Source: Bacillota bacterium (GTDB lineage Bacteria; Bacillota; UBA4882; UBA8346). From it: a stretch of DNA of 64,000 nt. The DNA lies in the NCBI GenBank assembly GCA_023426245.1, contig JAFABB010000004.1, positions 38,254 to 102,253 on the forward strand, in the 5' to 3' direction. The notes under the pieces were generated by a model. That model was not told where the DNA came from. It made no database searches and worked only from the letters and a program-made list of their open reading frames with translations. Within the stretch, counting starts at the first letter, position 1, and the number at the start of each line of letters is the position of its first letter. Below, one piece after another: positions 46,043 through 54,742 of the stretch. The position numbers were made by a program, and so were the translations under genes.

Positions 46043-46951
46043 ATGGGGACTGCCCAGTTTAAGGAATCTATCTTACACGGGACCAAATTTTTCCCTTTCG
46101 CCCTTTACCGGTTAAACCGTAACCGCCCACTCCACTTGCACTGGCATGATGAAATGGAGATCATTCACATAGAATCCGGCGAAGGGTTGGTTTCTATCGG
46201 CGCCAATTTATTTAAGGCATCCCCCCATGATATATTTTTTGTCAACAGCGGTGAGCTTCATTCGGTTAAGCCTATTGATTCTACTATCATTTCTTTTACA
46301 TCCGTCGTTTTTAACAAATCCTTTTTAAAAAGCGACGAACTGGATATTATTCAATTCAAATACATTACCCCGCTGATTGAAAATACCATTGCCCTCCCAA
46401 AAAAAGTATGTTCTGCCGACCTTGATAGTAAGGAAACCCCTTCGGTCTTCAGCTTGATCATCGAAGAATTCACGGCCAAGACTTTCGGGTATGAATTAGC
46501 GATTAAATCTTTACTCTACCGTTTAATTTTGCTCATGCTCCGAATGGATCAAATCAAAGACAATTACGGCCAAGTCTACTCCGTTGAAGAAAGCGCCAAC
46601 CTGCTCCGGATCAAGCGGGTATTGGAATACGTCGAGCAAAATTATGCCGGCGCCATCACAGTCCATGAGATCTCGGCCCTTATTAATGTAAGCGACTATT
46701 ATTTATGCCATCTTTTTAAACAAATGGTCGGTGTTCCTTTGATCGAATATGTAAACATTGTACGAGTCTCGAGAGCCGAGCAGATTTTAATGCATAGCGA
46801 CAAAAAAATCCTGGAAATCGCTCTCGATAACGGTTTTAATAGTCTCAGCTATTTTATTAAAACTTTTAAGAAATACCGCAACTATACACCGACCGAGTTT
46901 CGAAAAATAGTCCGTCAGCCGGAAAGTGACTCACCCACTCCCCAAGAATAA
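46043..46951 (+). CDS. AraC-family transcriptional regulator with cupin sensor (module 3)
   Basis: A 302-residue regulator with an N-terminal AraC-type cupin (about 15-150; 'HLHWHDEMEIIHIESGEGLVSIG') and a C-terminal double helix-turn-helix (about 200-295; 'GFNSLSYFIKTFKKYRNYTPTEFRK'). The start at 46043 follows AAAGGAG with 5-base spacing; the frame is open from 45995. Divergent from the module 3 operon, which it most likely activates in response to an imported sugar or acid. Confidence 0.9.
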   Translation: MGTAQFKESILHGTKFFPFALYRLNRNRPLHLHWHDEMEIIHIESGEGLVSIGANLFKASPHDIFFVNSGELHSVKPIDSTIISFTSVVFNKSFLKSDELDIIQFKYITPLIENTIALPKKVCSADLDSKETPSVFSLIIEEFTAKTFGYELAIKSLLYRLILLMLRMDQIKDNYGQVYSVEESANLLRIKRVLEYVEQNYAGAITVHEISALINVSDYYLCHLFKQMVGVPLIEYVNIVRVSRAEQILMHSDKKILEIALDNGFNSLSYFIKTFKKYRNYTPTEFRKIVRQPESDSPTPQE

Positions 46952-46963
46952 ATGCTTCCGTTC

Positions 46964-47731
46964 TTAAAACAATTCATGGAACAAACTGGTGATATCGGCC
47001 GATAAACCGTTGAATAGCAGTGAATTAGCCATATCGCCCTTTTCATACGTTTTATACTTCTCAATTTCATAATCATCAAAGCCGTAGATCATGATATTTT
47101 CCTGTTTTTGATCGACAATCCAGTATTCCTTCACTCCGGATAACCGATAAGTATTTAACTTGTCAATCATATCCTTGCTGCGGGAGCCGTCGGAGAGAAT
47201 TTCAATCACCAAAGCCGGGGTACCCATATATTTGCCTTTTTCGGTGACATTATCCTCCAAATCACAGGCCACCAATAAATCCGGCTGCATTACATCGGGT
47301 TCTTTAAAATCCTTTTTCTTAAAATGGACATCAAAAGGGGCTAAAAAGACCCGGCATTTTTTCCCTCGGAAGTATTGGGAAAAGGTTAAATAAAGTCTTC
47401 CAAGCATCTCCTGATGCCCCATGCTTGGCGAAGCCAATAACTGAATTTCACCGTTAATCAGTTCCATTCTTAGTGTGCTTTTTTCATAAATCTCCATGAA
47501 CTCTTCATAAGAAACCTTTTTCCCACCGTATTGATAGTCCAGCGCCTTTTCCCTTACGGTAAAATATTGTTCGATATCCGTCACATAAGGGGTCAACCTG
47601 GCGATTTTGTTGCCATTCTTGGTGATCACGACCTCATTTTGCTGTTCAACGTAATCCATATATTTCCCCAAATTCTGTTTAAGCTCGGTTGCGGTTATTA
47701 CGACGCCTTCCCCCAATTTAAGCGTTTCCAT
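46964..47731 (-). CDS. Phd/YefM antitoxin-like domain fused to Uma2-family nuclease
   Basis: A 255-residue protein of two parts. Residues about 8-55 ('VITATELKQNLGKYMDYVEQQNEVVITKNGNKIARL') match Phd/YefM antitoxins, the domain that binds DNA and neutralises a toxin. Residues about 75-255 match Uma2 (DUF820), a PD-(D/E)xK restriction-like fold: EPDVMQPDLLVACD, PALVIEILSDGSRSKDMIDK and EYWIVDQ carry the predicted acidic and Lys active-site residues. The role of Uma2 proteins is unsettled. RBS GGAGGTGATTGT precedes the ATG. Standalone gene. Confidence 0.82.
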   Translation of the reverse strand: METLKLGEGVVITATELKQNLGKYMDYVEQQNEVVITKNGNKIARLTPYVTDIEQYFTVREKALDYQYGGKKVSYEEFMEIYEKSTLRMELINGEIQLLASPSMGHQEMLGRLYLTFSQYFRGKKCRVFLAPFDVHFKKKDFKEPDVMQPDLLVACDLEDNVTEKGKYMGTPALVIEILSDGSRSKDMIDKLNTYRLSGVKEYWIVDQKQENIMIYGFDDYEIEKYKTYEKGDMANSLLFNGLSADITSLFHELF

Positions 47732-47865
47732 ACAATCACCTCCAGTATTATTATATTGCTATAAACAATTTCGTACAACAATAACGTACAAAATATTAAT
47801 GCTTTGTGTACGATATTTCTATCTTTCGTACTATCATTCTTATCCGAAACAGGCGATTTTAAAAA

Positions 47866-47900
47866 AACGGCAAGCCCCTTTACTCCTTGGGTTTGCCGTT
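47866..47900 (-). terminator. Intrinsic terminator of the Fsr-like gene
   Basis: A 12-bp stem AACGGCAAGCCC/GGGTTTGCCGTT with an 11-base loop, followed on the minus strand by TTTTT. It lies about 40 bases past the stop codon of the MFS gene. Confidence 0.85.
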
Positions 47901-47941
47901 ATAACCCCCATCTCGTCATTCTTTCACTCTTTCAAGTTCAG

Positions 47942-49186
47942 TTAAAAAATCTTTTTACAGGGGCCCGCCGGATTAGAAGTTTTCCCCGCTGTAACCTTCT
48001 TGAACGCGTGCTTTTTCGAAACATCCACCGGTTCCTGAACAAACAAGGTCAGCATAAAGGCGGCGAGCGGTAGAATCGCCAACAGATCCAATACCCATGG
48101 CAATCCCAACCCATCGGCAAAGTGGCCGAGCATTAAGACACCCATGGCCCCTAACCCGATACTGAACCCCAATGTCAAACCTGACGCCATGGCGACATTG
48201 CCCGGCATCATTTTCTGGGCCATCACCAAACTACTGGTAAAGGTGGCGGCCAGCAAGACACTGACCACCGCCAAGAGGATAAACGCCCCGACACCGTCCG
48301 TTAATTTGAAAAGATACAACAGTGGGGTTACCGGTAAGATCGAATACAACATAACTCTTTTACTGCCATAGCAATCACTCAACGGCCCGCTCAATAAAGT
48401 GCCGGCCGCCCCGGCGGCTAAATAAACCGTCAACAAAGACGCGGCATATGTGGAACTGCCATGCAGGAACGATGTACAATACAGCGGAACAAAGGTGTTG
48501 ATCCCCGAGTTTACCGTTGCCCGTATTAATACCATCCCCAGCAATGCAACTAACGGTAGATTTATCCGGATTGCAATTTTGACTTTATCAGAACCACTTT
48601 GCTGGCACTGGGGCGGATGAGTGAACCGCTTCATGGATACCAACAACAAGAAGCCGATTACCATATTGGGTAATACAAACAAATAAAGCACCGTCGGACT
48701 TCCCAATAACAGTGTTCCCAAAAACAACGATCCCAGCGCAAATCCTACATTGCCTCCGGCAGAAAACAAACTAACTCCCTGGCCTTTAGCCTTTCCGCTC
48801 AGCCAGTTGACTATTTTTGCCCCTTCCGGATGAAAAATGGCACTGCTGAATCCGCTAAGGCTTATAAACAATAGTAGCAGCCGATAGTTCGGCGCCAGCA
48901 AAGAAGCGAGCATCATGACTCCGACGATGAAACATCCCAAGGGCATCCACCAAGGACGCGATTTTCGATCACTGAAATAACCGAAGATCGGCTGACTAAC
49001 CGACGAGGTCAAATTTTGGATCAATACAATCGCCGTTAACTCAGCATAAGTCAGACCGAATTTTGCTTTGAAAAAAGGCAAGGCAACAAACAAAGCGCCC
49101 GATGATAAATCAGCCACTGCGTGAGCGCATGAAATAAGCCAGATAGGATAGGAAACATTTTTTAAAGCACGGAACAAGATACTCAC
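47942..49186 (-). CDS. MFS transporter, fosmidomycin-resistance (Fsr) type
   Basis: A 414-residue, 12-helix exporter. 'SCAHAVADLSSGALFVALPFF' with HxxxD in helix 1, QPIFGYFSDR in the first loop and FHPEGA near residue 118 are Fsr-family signatures. The family exports fosmidomycin and possibly other phosphonates or small drugs. A divergent AraC-type regulator 160 bases away probably controls it. Confidence 0.85.
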   Translation of the reverse strand: MSILFRALKNVSYPIWLISCAHAVADLSSGALFVALPFFKAKFGLTYAELTAIVLIQNLTSSVSQPIFGYFSDRKSRPWWMPLGCFIVGVMMLASLLAPNYRLLLLFISLSGFSSAIFHPEGAKIVNWLSGKAKGQGVSLFSAGGNVGFALGSLFLGTLLLGSPTVLYLFVLPNMVIGFLLLVSMKRFTHPPQCQQSGSDKVKIAIRINLPLVALLGMVLIRATVNSGINTFVPLYCTSFLHGSSTYAASLLTVYLAAGAAGTLLSGPLSDCYGSKRVMLYSILPVTPLLYLFKLTDGVGAFILLAVVSVLLAATFTSSLVMAQKMMPGNVAMASGLTLGFSIGLGAMGVLMLGHFADGLGLPWVLDLLAILPLAAFMLTLFVQEPVDVSKKHAFKKVTAGKTSNPAGPCKKIF

Positions 49187-49346
49187 TCCTCATTATGATT
49201 TGACAAAACGATTTTTATTAGGATAATATTGATTCCATAAACCATGATGTTCTTATTATATTGAAAAACCCAAAGTATTTCATGAATGATCTTGTTCATT
49301 TCTAGCACAATATTGATATATTCATTCGAAGGAGGGAACACTCTAT

Positions 49347-50204
49347 ATGATTATCACAAGTAACGGACAAATGATCCGGCAAAATCTAAAAAATGACCTC
49401 CCGATTGAAATCGAACGCAAAGAGTATCACCAACCGGGACCTATTTTAAAAAAGCATTGGCATCAGGAATTGATGATCTTCTATATACAGAAAGGAAATG
49501 CAGTTATTCATTGCAATACCGAATCGATCCCTGTTAGCGCCGGAGACCTGTTCGTCGTGAATTGCAACGACATCCATTATATCGAAAACTGCTGCGACCA
49601 TCTTGTTGAATCCTATATTCTCATTGACTTGTCTTTTCTGCTCAGCCGGAAGGACGACATCTGCCAAACGGATTATATCGTTCCCCTATTACAAAACCGT
49701 ATTCGCTTTCAAAACAAGATTGAAAACGACGGGATGCTGAGGAACGAAATCCTGGAACTGATTCATGAAAATCGGCAAAAAAAATACGGCTATGAACTAT
49801 GGATGAAGGCCGGCCTTTACCGCATTTTGGCTTTACTTTTGCAACGCTATACCGTACCGGCCCCCGCTAAAATCAAAAACCGGCAACAACATTTGTTGTT
49901 ACCGGTCATCCAATACGTCGAAGCCCATTATGACCAGAAAATCACTCTCCATGGCCTTGCAGCCATGGCCAATATGAGTACTTGCCATTTGTGCCGGCTG
50001 TTTAAAAGCATTACCGGCATGCCCCCTGTTATTTATGTCAATTATTTACGGATCAATGCCGCAATGGCATTACTGCTGGAACGCCATTTATCCGTCGGCG
50101 AAGTCGCCTTAGCCGTCGGCTTTAACGATAGTAACTATTTTAGCCGCTTATTCAAAAAATATAAACACATCTCCCCCGCTGCTGTATTAAAAAAATCCGA
50201 CTAA
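49347..50204 (+). CDS. AraC-family transcriptional regulator with cupin sensor
   Basis: A 285-residue regulator: cupin sensor (about 25-120; 'KKHWHQELMIFYIQKGNAVIH') and AraC double helix-turn-helix (about 185-283; 'GFNDSNYFSRLFKKYKHISPAAV'). Similar in layout to the regulator at 46043. Divergent from the Fsr-like pump. GAAGGAGGGA before the ATG. Ligand unknown. Confidence 0.9.
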   Translation: MIITSNGQMIRQNLKNDLPIEIERKEYHQPGPILKKHWHQELMIFYIQKGNAVIHCNTESIPVSAGDLFVVNCNDIHYIENCCDHLVESYILIDLSFLLSRKDDICQTDYIVPLLQNRIRFQNKIENDGMLRNEILELIHENRQKKYGYELWMKAGLYRILALLLQRYTVPAPAKIKNRQQHLLLPVIQYVEAHYDQKITLHGLAAMANMSTCHLCRLFKSITGMPPVIYVNYLRINAAMALLLERHLSVGEVALAVGFNDSNYFSRLFKKYKHISPAAVLKKSD

Positions 50205-50214
50205 CGAATTAATA

Positions 50215-50242
50215 GCAAGCGCATGGGTTCCAAAGCGCTTGC
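50215..50242. terminator. Bidirectional terminator between convergent genes
   Basis: Perfect 8-bp stem GCAAGCGC/GCGCTTGC with a 12-base loop, 10 bases past the AraC stop codon and 20 bases from the methyltransferase stop on the other strand. Weak U-tracts on both sides. Confidence 0.6.
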
Positions 50243-50264
50243 CCTCATTTCTACCTATAAACAC

Positions 50265-51014
50265 TCAGATTTTTCCGGCCCTTACAAATAGAAACTGCGG
50301 TTTCTGGGTCAATCGTTCATAGATCTCCGGCTGGGCCTTTTGAAACTCACTAGTCGGCATTGGTTCAGCCATTTTTTCAATTATGAAGCCTGCATTCAAT
50401 ACGGCGTCGGTAATTTGGCTTAACGGTCTTCTGTAGAACTGTACTTCCACCTTTCCCGTATGGGTATCGGTATCCCATTCATCGTTTAAAAGTTCGGTCA
50501 AAAAATAATTTTCCCTTTTAAATACGGTAAAATCCATAAACGGATGATGTACGGAAAAGACCATCGTCCCATCCTTTTTAAGGATTCGATAAAACTCACG
50601 CATCACGGTTGTCCAGTCTTTCAAGTAATGTAAGGTCAACGAGGATAAAACAATATCGACGGATGCGTCATTGATAAAATCAAGCGCTTGATTTAAGTCC
50701 GCCCGAACAATTTTGGCCTTGTCGCCCACTCTCCGTTTTGTCATTTCAATCATGTTTGGGCTGAAATCGACCGCCGTCACATGTGCCCCATGCTCCAACA
50801 GCCAATTAGTATACCAACCCGCCGCACAAGCCGCATCCAAAATATTTTTTCCGCTGACATCGGGCAAAAGCGCCAGAGTTCCCGGCCTTTCATAGTAAGC
50901 GTTAAACGGTTTCGTATCGACAACCGTCAAATAATACTCGGCCAGCGTTTGATAAGAATCAAGTGCAACCGAATCGTGGCTTATTTTCATTTCCTTTGAC
51001 CGTAGGTTCTCCAT
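50265..51014 (-). CDS. Class I SAM-dependent methyltransferase
   Basis: A 249-residue methyltransferase_11-type enzyme: motif I ILDAACAAGWYTNWLLEHGA (about 76-95), motif II VTAVDFSPNMIEM, motif III VDIVLSSLTLHYL. Gly-rich motif I is slightly unusual (DAACAAG). Third gene in a run MFS pump, methyltransferase, methyltransferase; substrate unknown. Confidence 0.87.
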   Translation of the reverse strand: MENLRSKEMKISHDSVALDSYQTLAEYYLTVVDTKPFNAYYERPGTLALLPDVSGKNILDAACAAGWYTNWLLEHGAHVTAVDFSPNMIEMTKRRVGDKAKIVRADLNQALDFINDASVDIVLSSLTLHYLKDWTTVMREFYRILKKDGTMVFSVHHPFMDFTVFKRENYFLTELLNDEWDTDTHTGKVEVQFYRRPLSQITDAVLNAGFIIEKMAEPMPTSEFQKAQPEIYERLTQKPQFLFVRAGKI

Positions 51015-51080
51015 AATATGTCCCCCGTTACAAATAATCTCGAATCAACTCAATCTGAAAGAAATCCGCGATTGGGACAA

Positions 51081-51854
51081 TCACTTGATTGCCCTGCTCG
51101 CAAAATATTTGGCGCTGTATTGACAAATTAGATCCTCATCCATATCTTCATAAAAATCTGTAATCAAAAACCCGGTCTTGGTTTGTCCGCCGATTAGACT
51201 CTCCAGGGTATGGCTAAATTCAATCGCGTTTTTGTTTCTTAGAAAATCTGCCATGTCCTCTTCATCAAGTTCATCCAAAGAATAAAACGGCAATTTGTTG
51301 GTTACCTCTAAAATGCCCTGATCCCACTTTTTGCCGTTAAATAAATAAACGAATGGATTCGTTGCGCCAAATAAAAAACTACCCTTCTTTCTCAGTACAC
51401 GATAACTCTCCTTGAATACCGGCATGACATCCGGAATATAAGTGACGGAAACCGGACAATAGATCATCTCAAAGCTGCCGTCGTCAAATTGGGACAAATC
51501 GCACATATTCCCATGAACGGTAATTAAATTAAGATGATCACGATTTGCCACATATTCATCTTGTTTTAACTGGTTTCCAGACATATCCAGAACAGTTACT
51601 TCCGCACCTGTAGCGGCTAAAATTGGCGCCTGTTGTCCTCCGCCGCACGCCAGACAAAGAATTTTCAGTCCCTTCATTTCTTGGGGAAACCATTCCCGCG
51701 GCACATATTTGGTCGCTGTCAATGTAATTTGAAAAATACCGCGACGCGCCTTTTCAATTTCTTCAGGACTTACCGGAACCGTCCAACACACCCCGTTGTC
51801 GACACGCATGTTCCAGGCCATTTCATTTTGGGCGATTATTCTCTGGTAATCCAC
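51081..51854 (-). CDS. Class I SAM-dependent methyltransferase
   Basis: A 257-residue enzyme with motif I ILCLACGGGQQAPILAATGA and motif II VTVLDMSGNQLKQD. GTG start with AGAGGTG. This form ('N..AW..R..NG..WT.PVS', then CLACGGGQQ) is a recurring stand-alone methyltransferase in Clostridia and Bacilli; the substrate is unknown. Begins 41 bases after the MFS pump gene, so probably in its operon. Confidence 0.87.
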   Translation of the reverse strand: MDYQRIIAQNEMAWNMRVDNGVCWTVPVSPEEIEKARRGIFQITLTATKYVPREWFPQEMKGLKILCLACGGGQQAPILAATGAEVTVLDMSGNQLKQDEYVANRDHLNLITVHGNMCDLSQFDDGSFEMIYCPVSVTYIPDVMPVFKESYRVLRKKGSFLFGATNPFVYLFNGKKWDQGILEVTNKLPFYSLDELDEEDMADFLRNKNAIEFSHTLESLIGGQTKTGFLITDFYEDMDEDLICQYSAKYFASRAIK

Positions 51855-51894
51855 TATTACACCTCTTTATTTAACCAATCCACAAGCTTAAAAA

Positions 51895-53127
51895 CTATTC
51901 GCCGGCTTTCGGGATTAGCCTTCCGGCTTCAAGCAGCACTTTATTATTAAGCATAACCAGACTTTGAATAAGCATCAACAACCCGGTTCCTATCATTAAC
52001 CATTCAATTTTAATGATATCGGCAACCGGTCCATAAGCCAGCATCCCTAACGGCATAATCGAACTTGAAATCATGCTCAAAACCCCGAATACTCTGCCCA
52101 TAAAATCTCCTTCTACCTTCTCTTGAAATAAAACGATAAACGGGGTATTAAAAAAAGGCATTGCCACCCCGATTAATCCTATTAAGACAAGATAAATGAA
52201 AAAGACGTGAAGAATGCCAAACATAAAGGTACAGGCACCAATAACAAAGATCGACAGCACCATGGAGTGGGCCTTATTTTTAAACCCCTTCCAGGTAGCC
52301 ACAATAACACCACCGGCTGTCATCCCCAACGAATACATCACAGAACTTGCGGTTAAACGCCAAACGTCCCCCCTGAAGCTGCGCGTAATCAGTAAGGGCG
52401 TTAAAAAGGCCACCGGAGCGATAAGTATAAAGTAAATTGCGATAAACGAAAAGAGCGTCTTCACAAAACCATGATTTTTGATATAGGCGATACCTTGACG
52501 CATATCTTCAAAATAACTGATTATTTGATTATTTGAAACTTTCGGATGAGCTGGAGCATGTAAATATAACTGCAGGATCGAAACCGCGATCGTCGCCGTA
52601 ATCACATCGATTAAAAATATGAACTCAATGCTGGCTATTGTTAGCAGAGCACCGCTAAGTATCGGGGAGACGAGAGCAATCAGTGATTGGATAGTGCCGT
52701 TGGTGGCATTAACCTTTGTAAGTTTATCCTCCGGTACCAGTTGTGGGAGAAAGGCTCCCACAGCCGGCGTTTGGATTCCCGACCCGAGCGCACGTATGGC
52801 GGACACTACAAAAAGCAGCCAAACCGCATCGTATCCCATAAAAAAAAGTATGGCTAAAATAAGCGTGGCTATGGCTATCCCCGAATCCGACAGCATAATT
52901 AGAAGCTTTCGATTATAACGGTCTGCCCAAACACCGGCAAAAGGGGAGAGAAAAAAGGTCGGCAGAAAACCGCATACTATCGATAGGGTCATCATCGTAG
53001 CGGATTGAGTCTTTAATGTAATATACCACGTAATCGCATACTGAACCAGCATCGATCCAAAGAGTGATATGGTCTGGCTCGTTAAAAAGAGTGTTATGTC
53101 CTTTTTCCAATGTTCATTCGGATCCAT
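51895..53127 (-). CDS. MFS drug-efflux pump, Mef-like (second copy)
   Basis: A 410-residue, 12-helix exporter, clearly paralogous to the pump at 21501-22730 ('SQTISLFGSMLVQYAITWYI', 'FAGVWADRYNRKLLIMLSDS'). The start at 53127 follows TTGGAG by 6 bases. Unlike the first copy, its promoter lies only about 70 bases upstream and leaves no room for a leader terminator. Cotranscribed with two methyltransferases. Confidence 0.85.
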   Translation of the reverse strand: MDPNEHWKKDITLFLTSQTISLFGSMLVQYAITWYITLKTQSATMMTLSIVCGFLPTFFLSPFAGVWADRYNRKLLIMLSDSGIAIATLILAILFFMGYDAVWLLFVVSAIRALGSGIQTPAVGAFLPQLVPEDKLTKVNATNGTIQSLIALVSPILSGALLTIASIEFIFLIDVITATIAVSILQLYLHAPAHPKVSNNQIISYFEDMRQGIAYIKNHGFVKTLFSFIAIYFILIAPVAFLTPLLITRSFRGDVWRLTASSVMYSLGMTAGGVIVATWKGFKNKAHSMVLSIFVIGACTFMFGILHVFFIYLVLIGLIGVAMPFFNTPFIVLFQEKVEGDFMGRVFGVLSMISSSIMPLGMLAYGPVADIIKIEWLMIGTGLLMLIQSLVMLNNKVLLEAGRLIPKAGE

Positions 53128-53200
53128 TTTTTCTCCAATCAATTGTTCTTATTTCGAAGCCCTCGAATGCCTTTCCACGGCTTGACTCAAATTGTTCCCA

Positions 53201-53229
53201 TATATATGGTATTCACTCATTTTCGTCAA
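53201..53229 (-). promoter_or_regulatory. SigA-type promoter of the second Mef-like operon
   Basis: Minus strand TTGACG (53229-53224), 17-base spacer, TATATA (53206-53201). Predicted start near 53194, about 67 bases before the MFS start codon. Confidence 0.65.
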
Positions 53230-53322
53230 GTCCTGAAATATCCTCCGGACAATCTTGCCTAGCTAAGCGAATAAAATACCGAAACCACTGACTATTTCTC
53301 GGTCCATTTCCCTATAAAAAAG

Positions 53323-53350
53323 CCCGGGAATCCAAACAATTGGTCCCGGG
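53323..53350 (-). terminator. Intrinsic terminator of the methyltransferase gene at 53412
   Basis: Perfect 7-bp G+C-rich stem CCCGGGA/TCCCGGG with an inner CCAA/TTGG pairing, followed on the minus strand by TTTTTT. About 60 bases past the stop codon. Confidence 0.85.
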
Positions 53351-53411
53351 GATAGATGAACAACAGATCTTCGTCAATCTTCATCCGAAGGTCGTAGATG
53401 GTTCCCGACCA

Positions 53412-54149
53412 TTATTTCTTCTTTCTTGCCGATACCAGCAACATCATCGGCCTGCGTAATTCTTCCAACATTCCGGGAACGCTACGGAGCATATTTTCCG
53501 TCGGCTTGGGTTCAACCAGTCCGGTGATTTCAAATCCGGCCTTCGTTAAGCTGTTTACATAGGTGGTCAGGGTCCGGTGATACTTGACCACTTCCTCACC
53601 TAAAAAAAACGACCGGCGCTGACCTTCGCTAAAATAATGGTCGACCGGCCAGTGCAATGGATCGCCCTGGAGATCATAGTACCAATCCTGTTTACCTTGA
53701 GCAGTAAAAACGGGATGCTCCACCGAAAACACCAAATCGCCTCCGTGAATCAGGCATTGGCTTATTTTGTTTACGATTCCCTCAAATGATGAAATGTAAT
53801 GAAAAGCCAGCGAACTGATAACCACATCAAAGGAATCTGCGGGAAAATCAATGTCTTCAATGGCCATGCAGACATACCGGATTTGTTCGGAATGGGTCTT
53901 CTCCTTGGCTTTATTCAGCATCTTTTGAGAAATGTCGATCCCAACAACCTCCCGGGCGCCATTTTCCTCAGCAAACCTGCAATGCCACCCAAAACCGCAG
54001 CCTAAATCCAAAACCTTTTTGCTTTGAAAATCCGGCAGCATTTTCCGGAGTTCGTGCCACTCACCGGCACCCTCAAGTCCGCGTTTGGAACGCTCCATCC
54101 GGCTGTACTTGTCAAAAAAGATGCCATCGTCGTATTGGTTTTGTTTCAT
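53412..54149 (-). CDS. Class I SAM-dependent methyltransferase
   Basis: A 245-residue methyltransferase_11/25-type enzyme: motif I VLDLGCGFGWHCRFAEENGA (about 46-65), VVGIDISQKML, and FDVVISSLAFHYI. GAGGAG site 6 bases before ATG. Similar in layout to the one at 50265 (same C-terminal 'GFEI...EP.PT' segment), so the two may be paralogues. Own terminator; not in the MFS operon. Confidence 0.87.
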   Translation of the reverse strand: MKQNQYDDGIFFDKYSRMERSKRGLEGAGEWHELRKMLPDFQSKKVLDLGCGFGWHCRFAEENGAREVVGIDISQKMLNKAKEKTHSEQIRYVCMAIEDIDFPADSFDVVISSLAFHYISSFEGIVNKISQCLIHGGDLVFSVEHPVFTAQGKQDWYYDLQGDPLHWPVDHYFSEGQRRSFFLGEEVVKYHRTLTTYVNSLTKAGFEITGLVEPKPTENMLRSVPGMLEELRRPMMLLVSARKKK

Positions 54150-54280
54150 TTTGAACTCCTCATCTTATTGCGGTTCCCAATCAGCGTTCATAAATGCGGC
54201 CCTGAATGTAATGGTAAAAGTAATATTTTTTCAGATAGTCTCAAAGACACACCGATAAAATATCTCTGTCTCCTCCAAGC

Positions 54281-54652
54281 TTAGAGTTTTCCGTTTTTAC
54301 CCAGGATCCAAATGGCGGCCGCAATTGGATCCGGTCCGTCACAAAACGACTTGGCTTCGCTAAGGCTGGTCCAGGTGCTCCCGTTGGTGGTTTCGACGGA
54401 ACTTCCGTCAAGCCATCCCAAAGTATTGTTCCCGGCATCTTCAATCGCCCACTTGCCGCTGCGGTTTTTTACGAACGCAATGGTGGAGCTGCCTTTCTCG
54501 ATCCGGTAATCGGAACCGGAGGTTTTGGCATATCCCCAAGTGCTGCCGCTTTTTTCGATACGGTCCCCAATGCACTTATAATCTGCGGCATAGACAATTC
54601 CCGATACTGCCAAAGCTAAACCCAGTAAAAATACTACCCAACGCGCCTTCAT
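54281..54652 (-). CDS. Small exported protein with three internal repeats
   Basis: A 123-residue protein with a clear signal peptide (cleavage near VYA-AD). The mature part has three tandem units of about 20 residues of the form R/AIE-x-(G/A)-x-(S/N)-T-x-(G/A)-(Y/F/W): DRIEKSGSTWGYAK, YRIEKGSSTIAFVK and WAIEDAGNNTLGWL, a beta-hairpin style repeat. Two cysteines (near residues 27 and 104) could form a disulphide. AAGGAGG site. No named family recognised; function unknown. Confidence 0.75.
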   Translation of the reverse strand: MKARWVVFLLGLALAVSGIVYAADYKCIGDRIEKSGSTWGYAKTSGSDYRIEKGSSTIAFVKNRSGKWAIEDAGNNTLGWLDGSSVETTNGSTWTSLSEAKSFCDGPDPIAAAIWILGKNGKL

Positions 54653-54742
54653 GATAAATTCCTCCTTGATTTGTTATTCCCACTCCATTTATGATCAAGA
54701 ATCCGGATGATTGTGATCTCATCGTTCATCCTGTGGGCCGGT

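Noticed and set aside
53149..53217. Short ORF (about 23 codons) just upstream of the second Mef-like pump as a leader peptide
   Set aside because: The GGAGGA is 20 bases from its ATG, and a TTGACG-17-TATATA promoter overlaps it, so most of it would not be transcribed.
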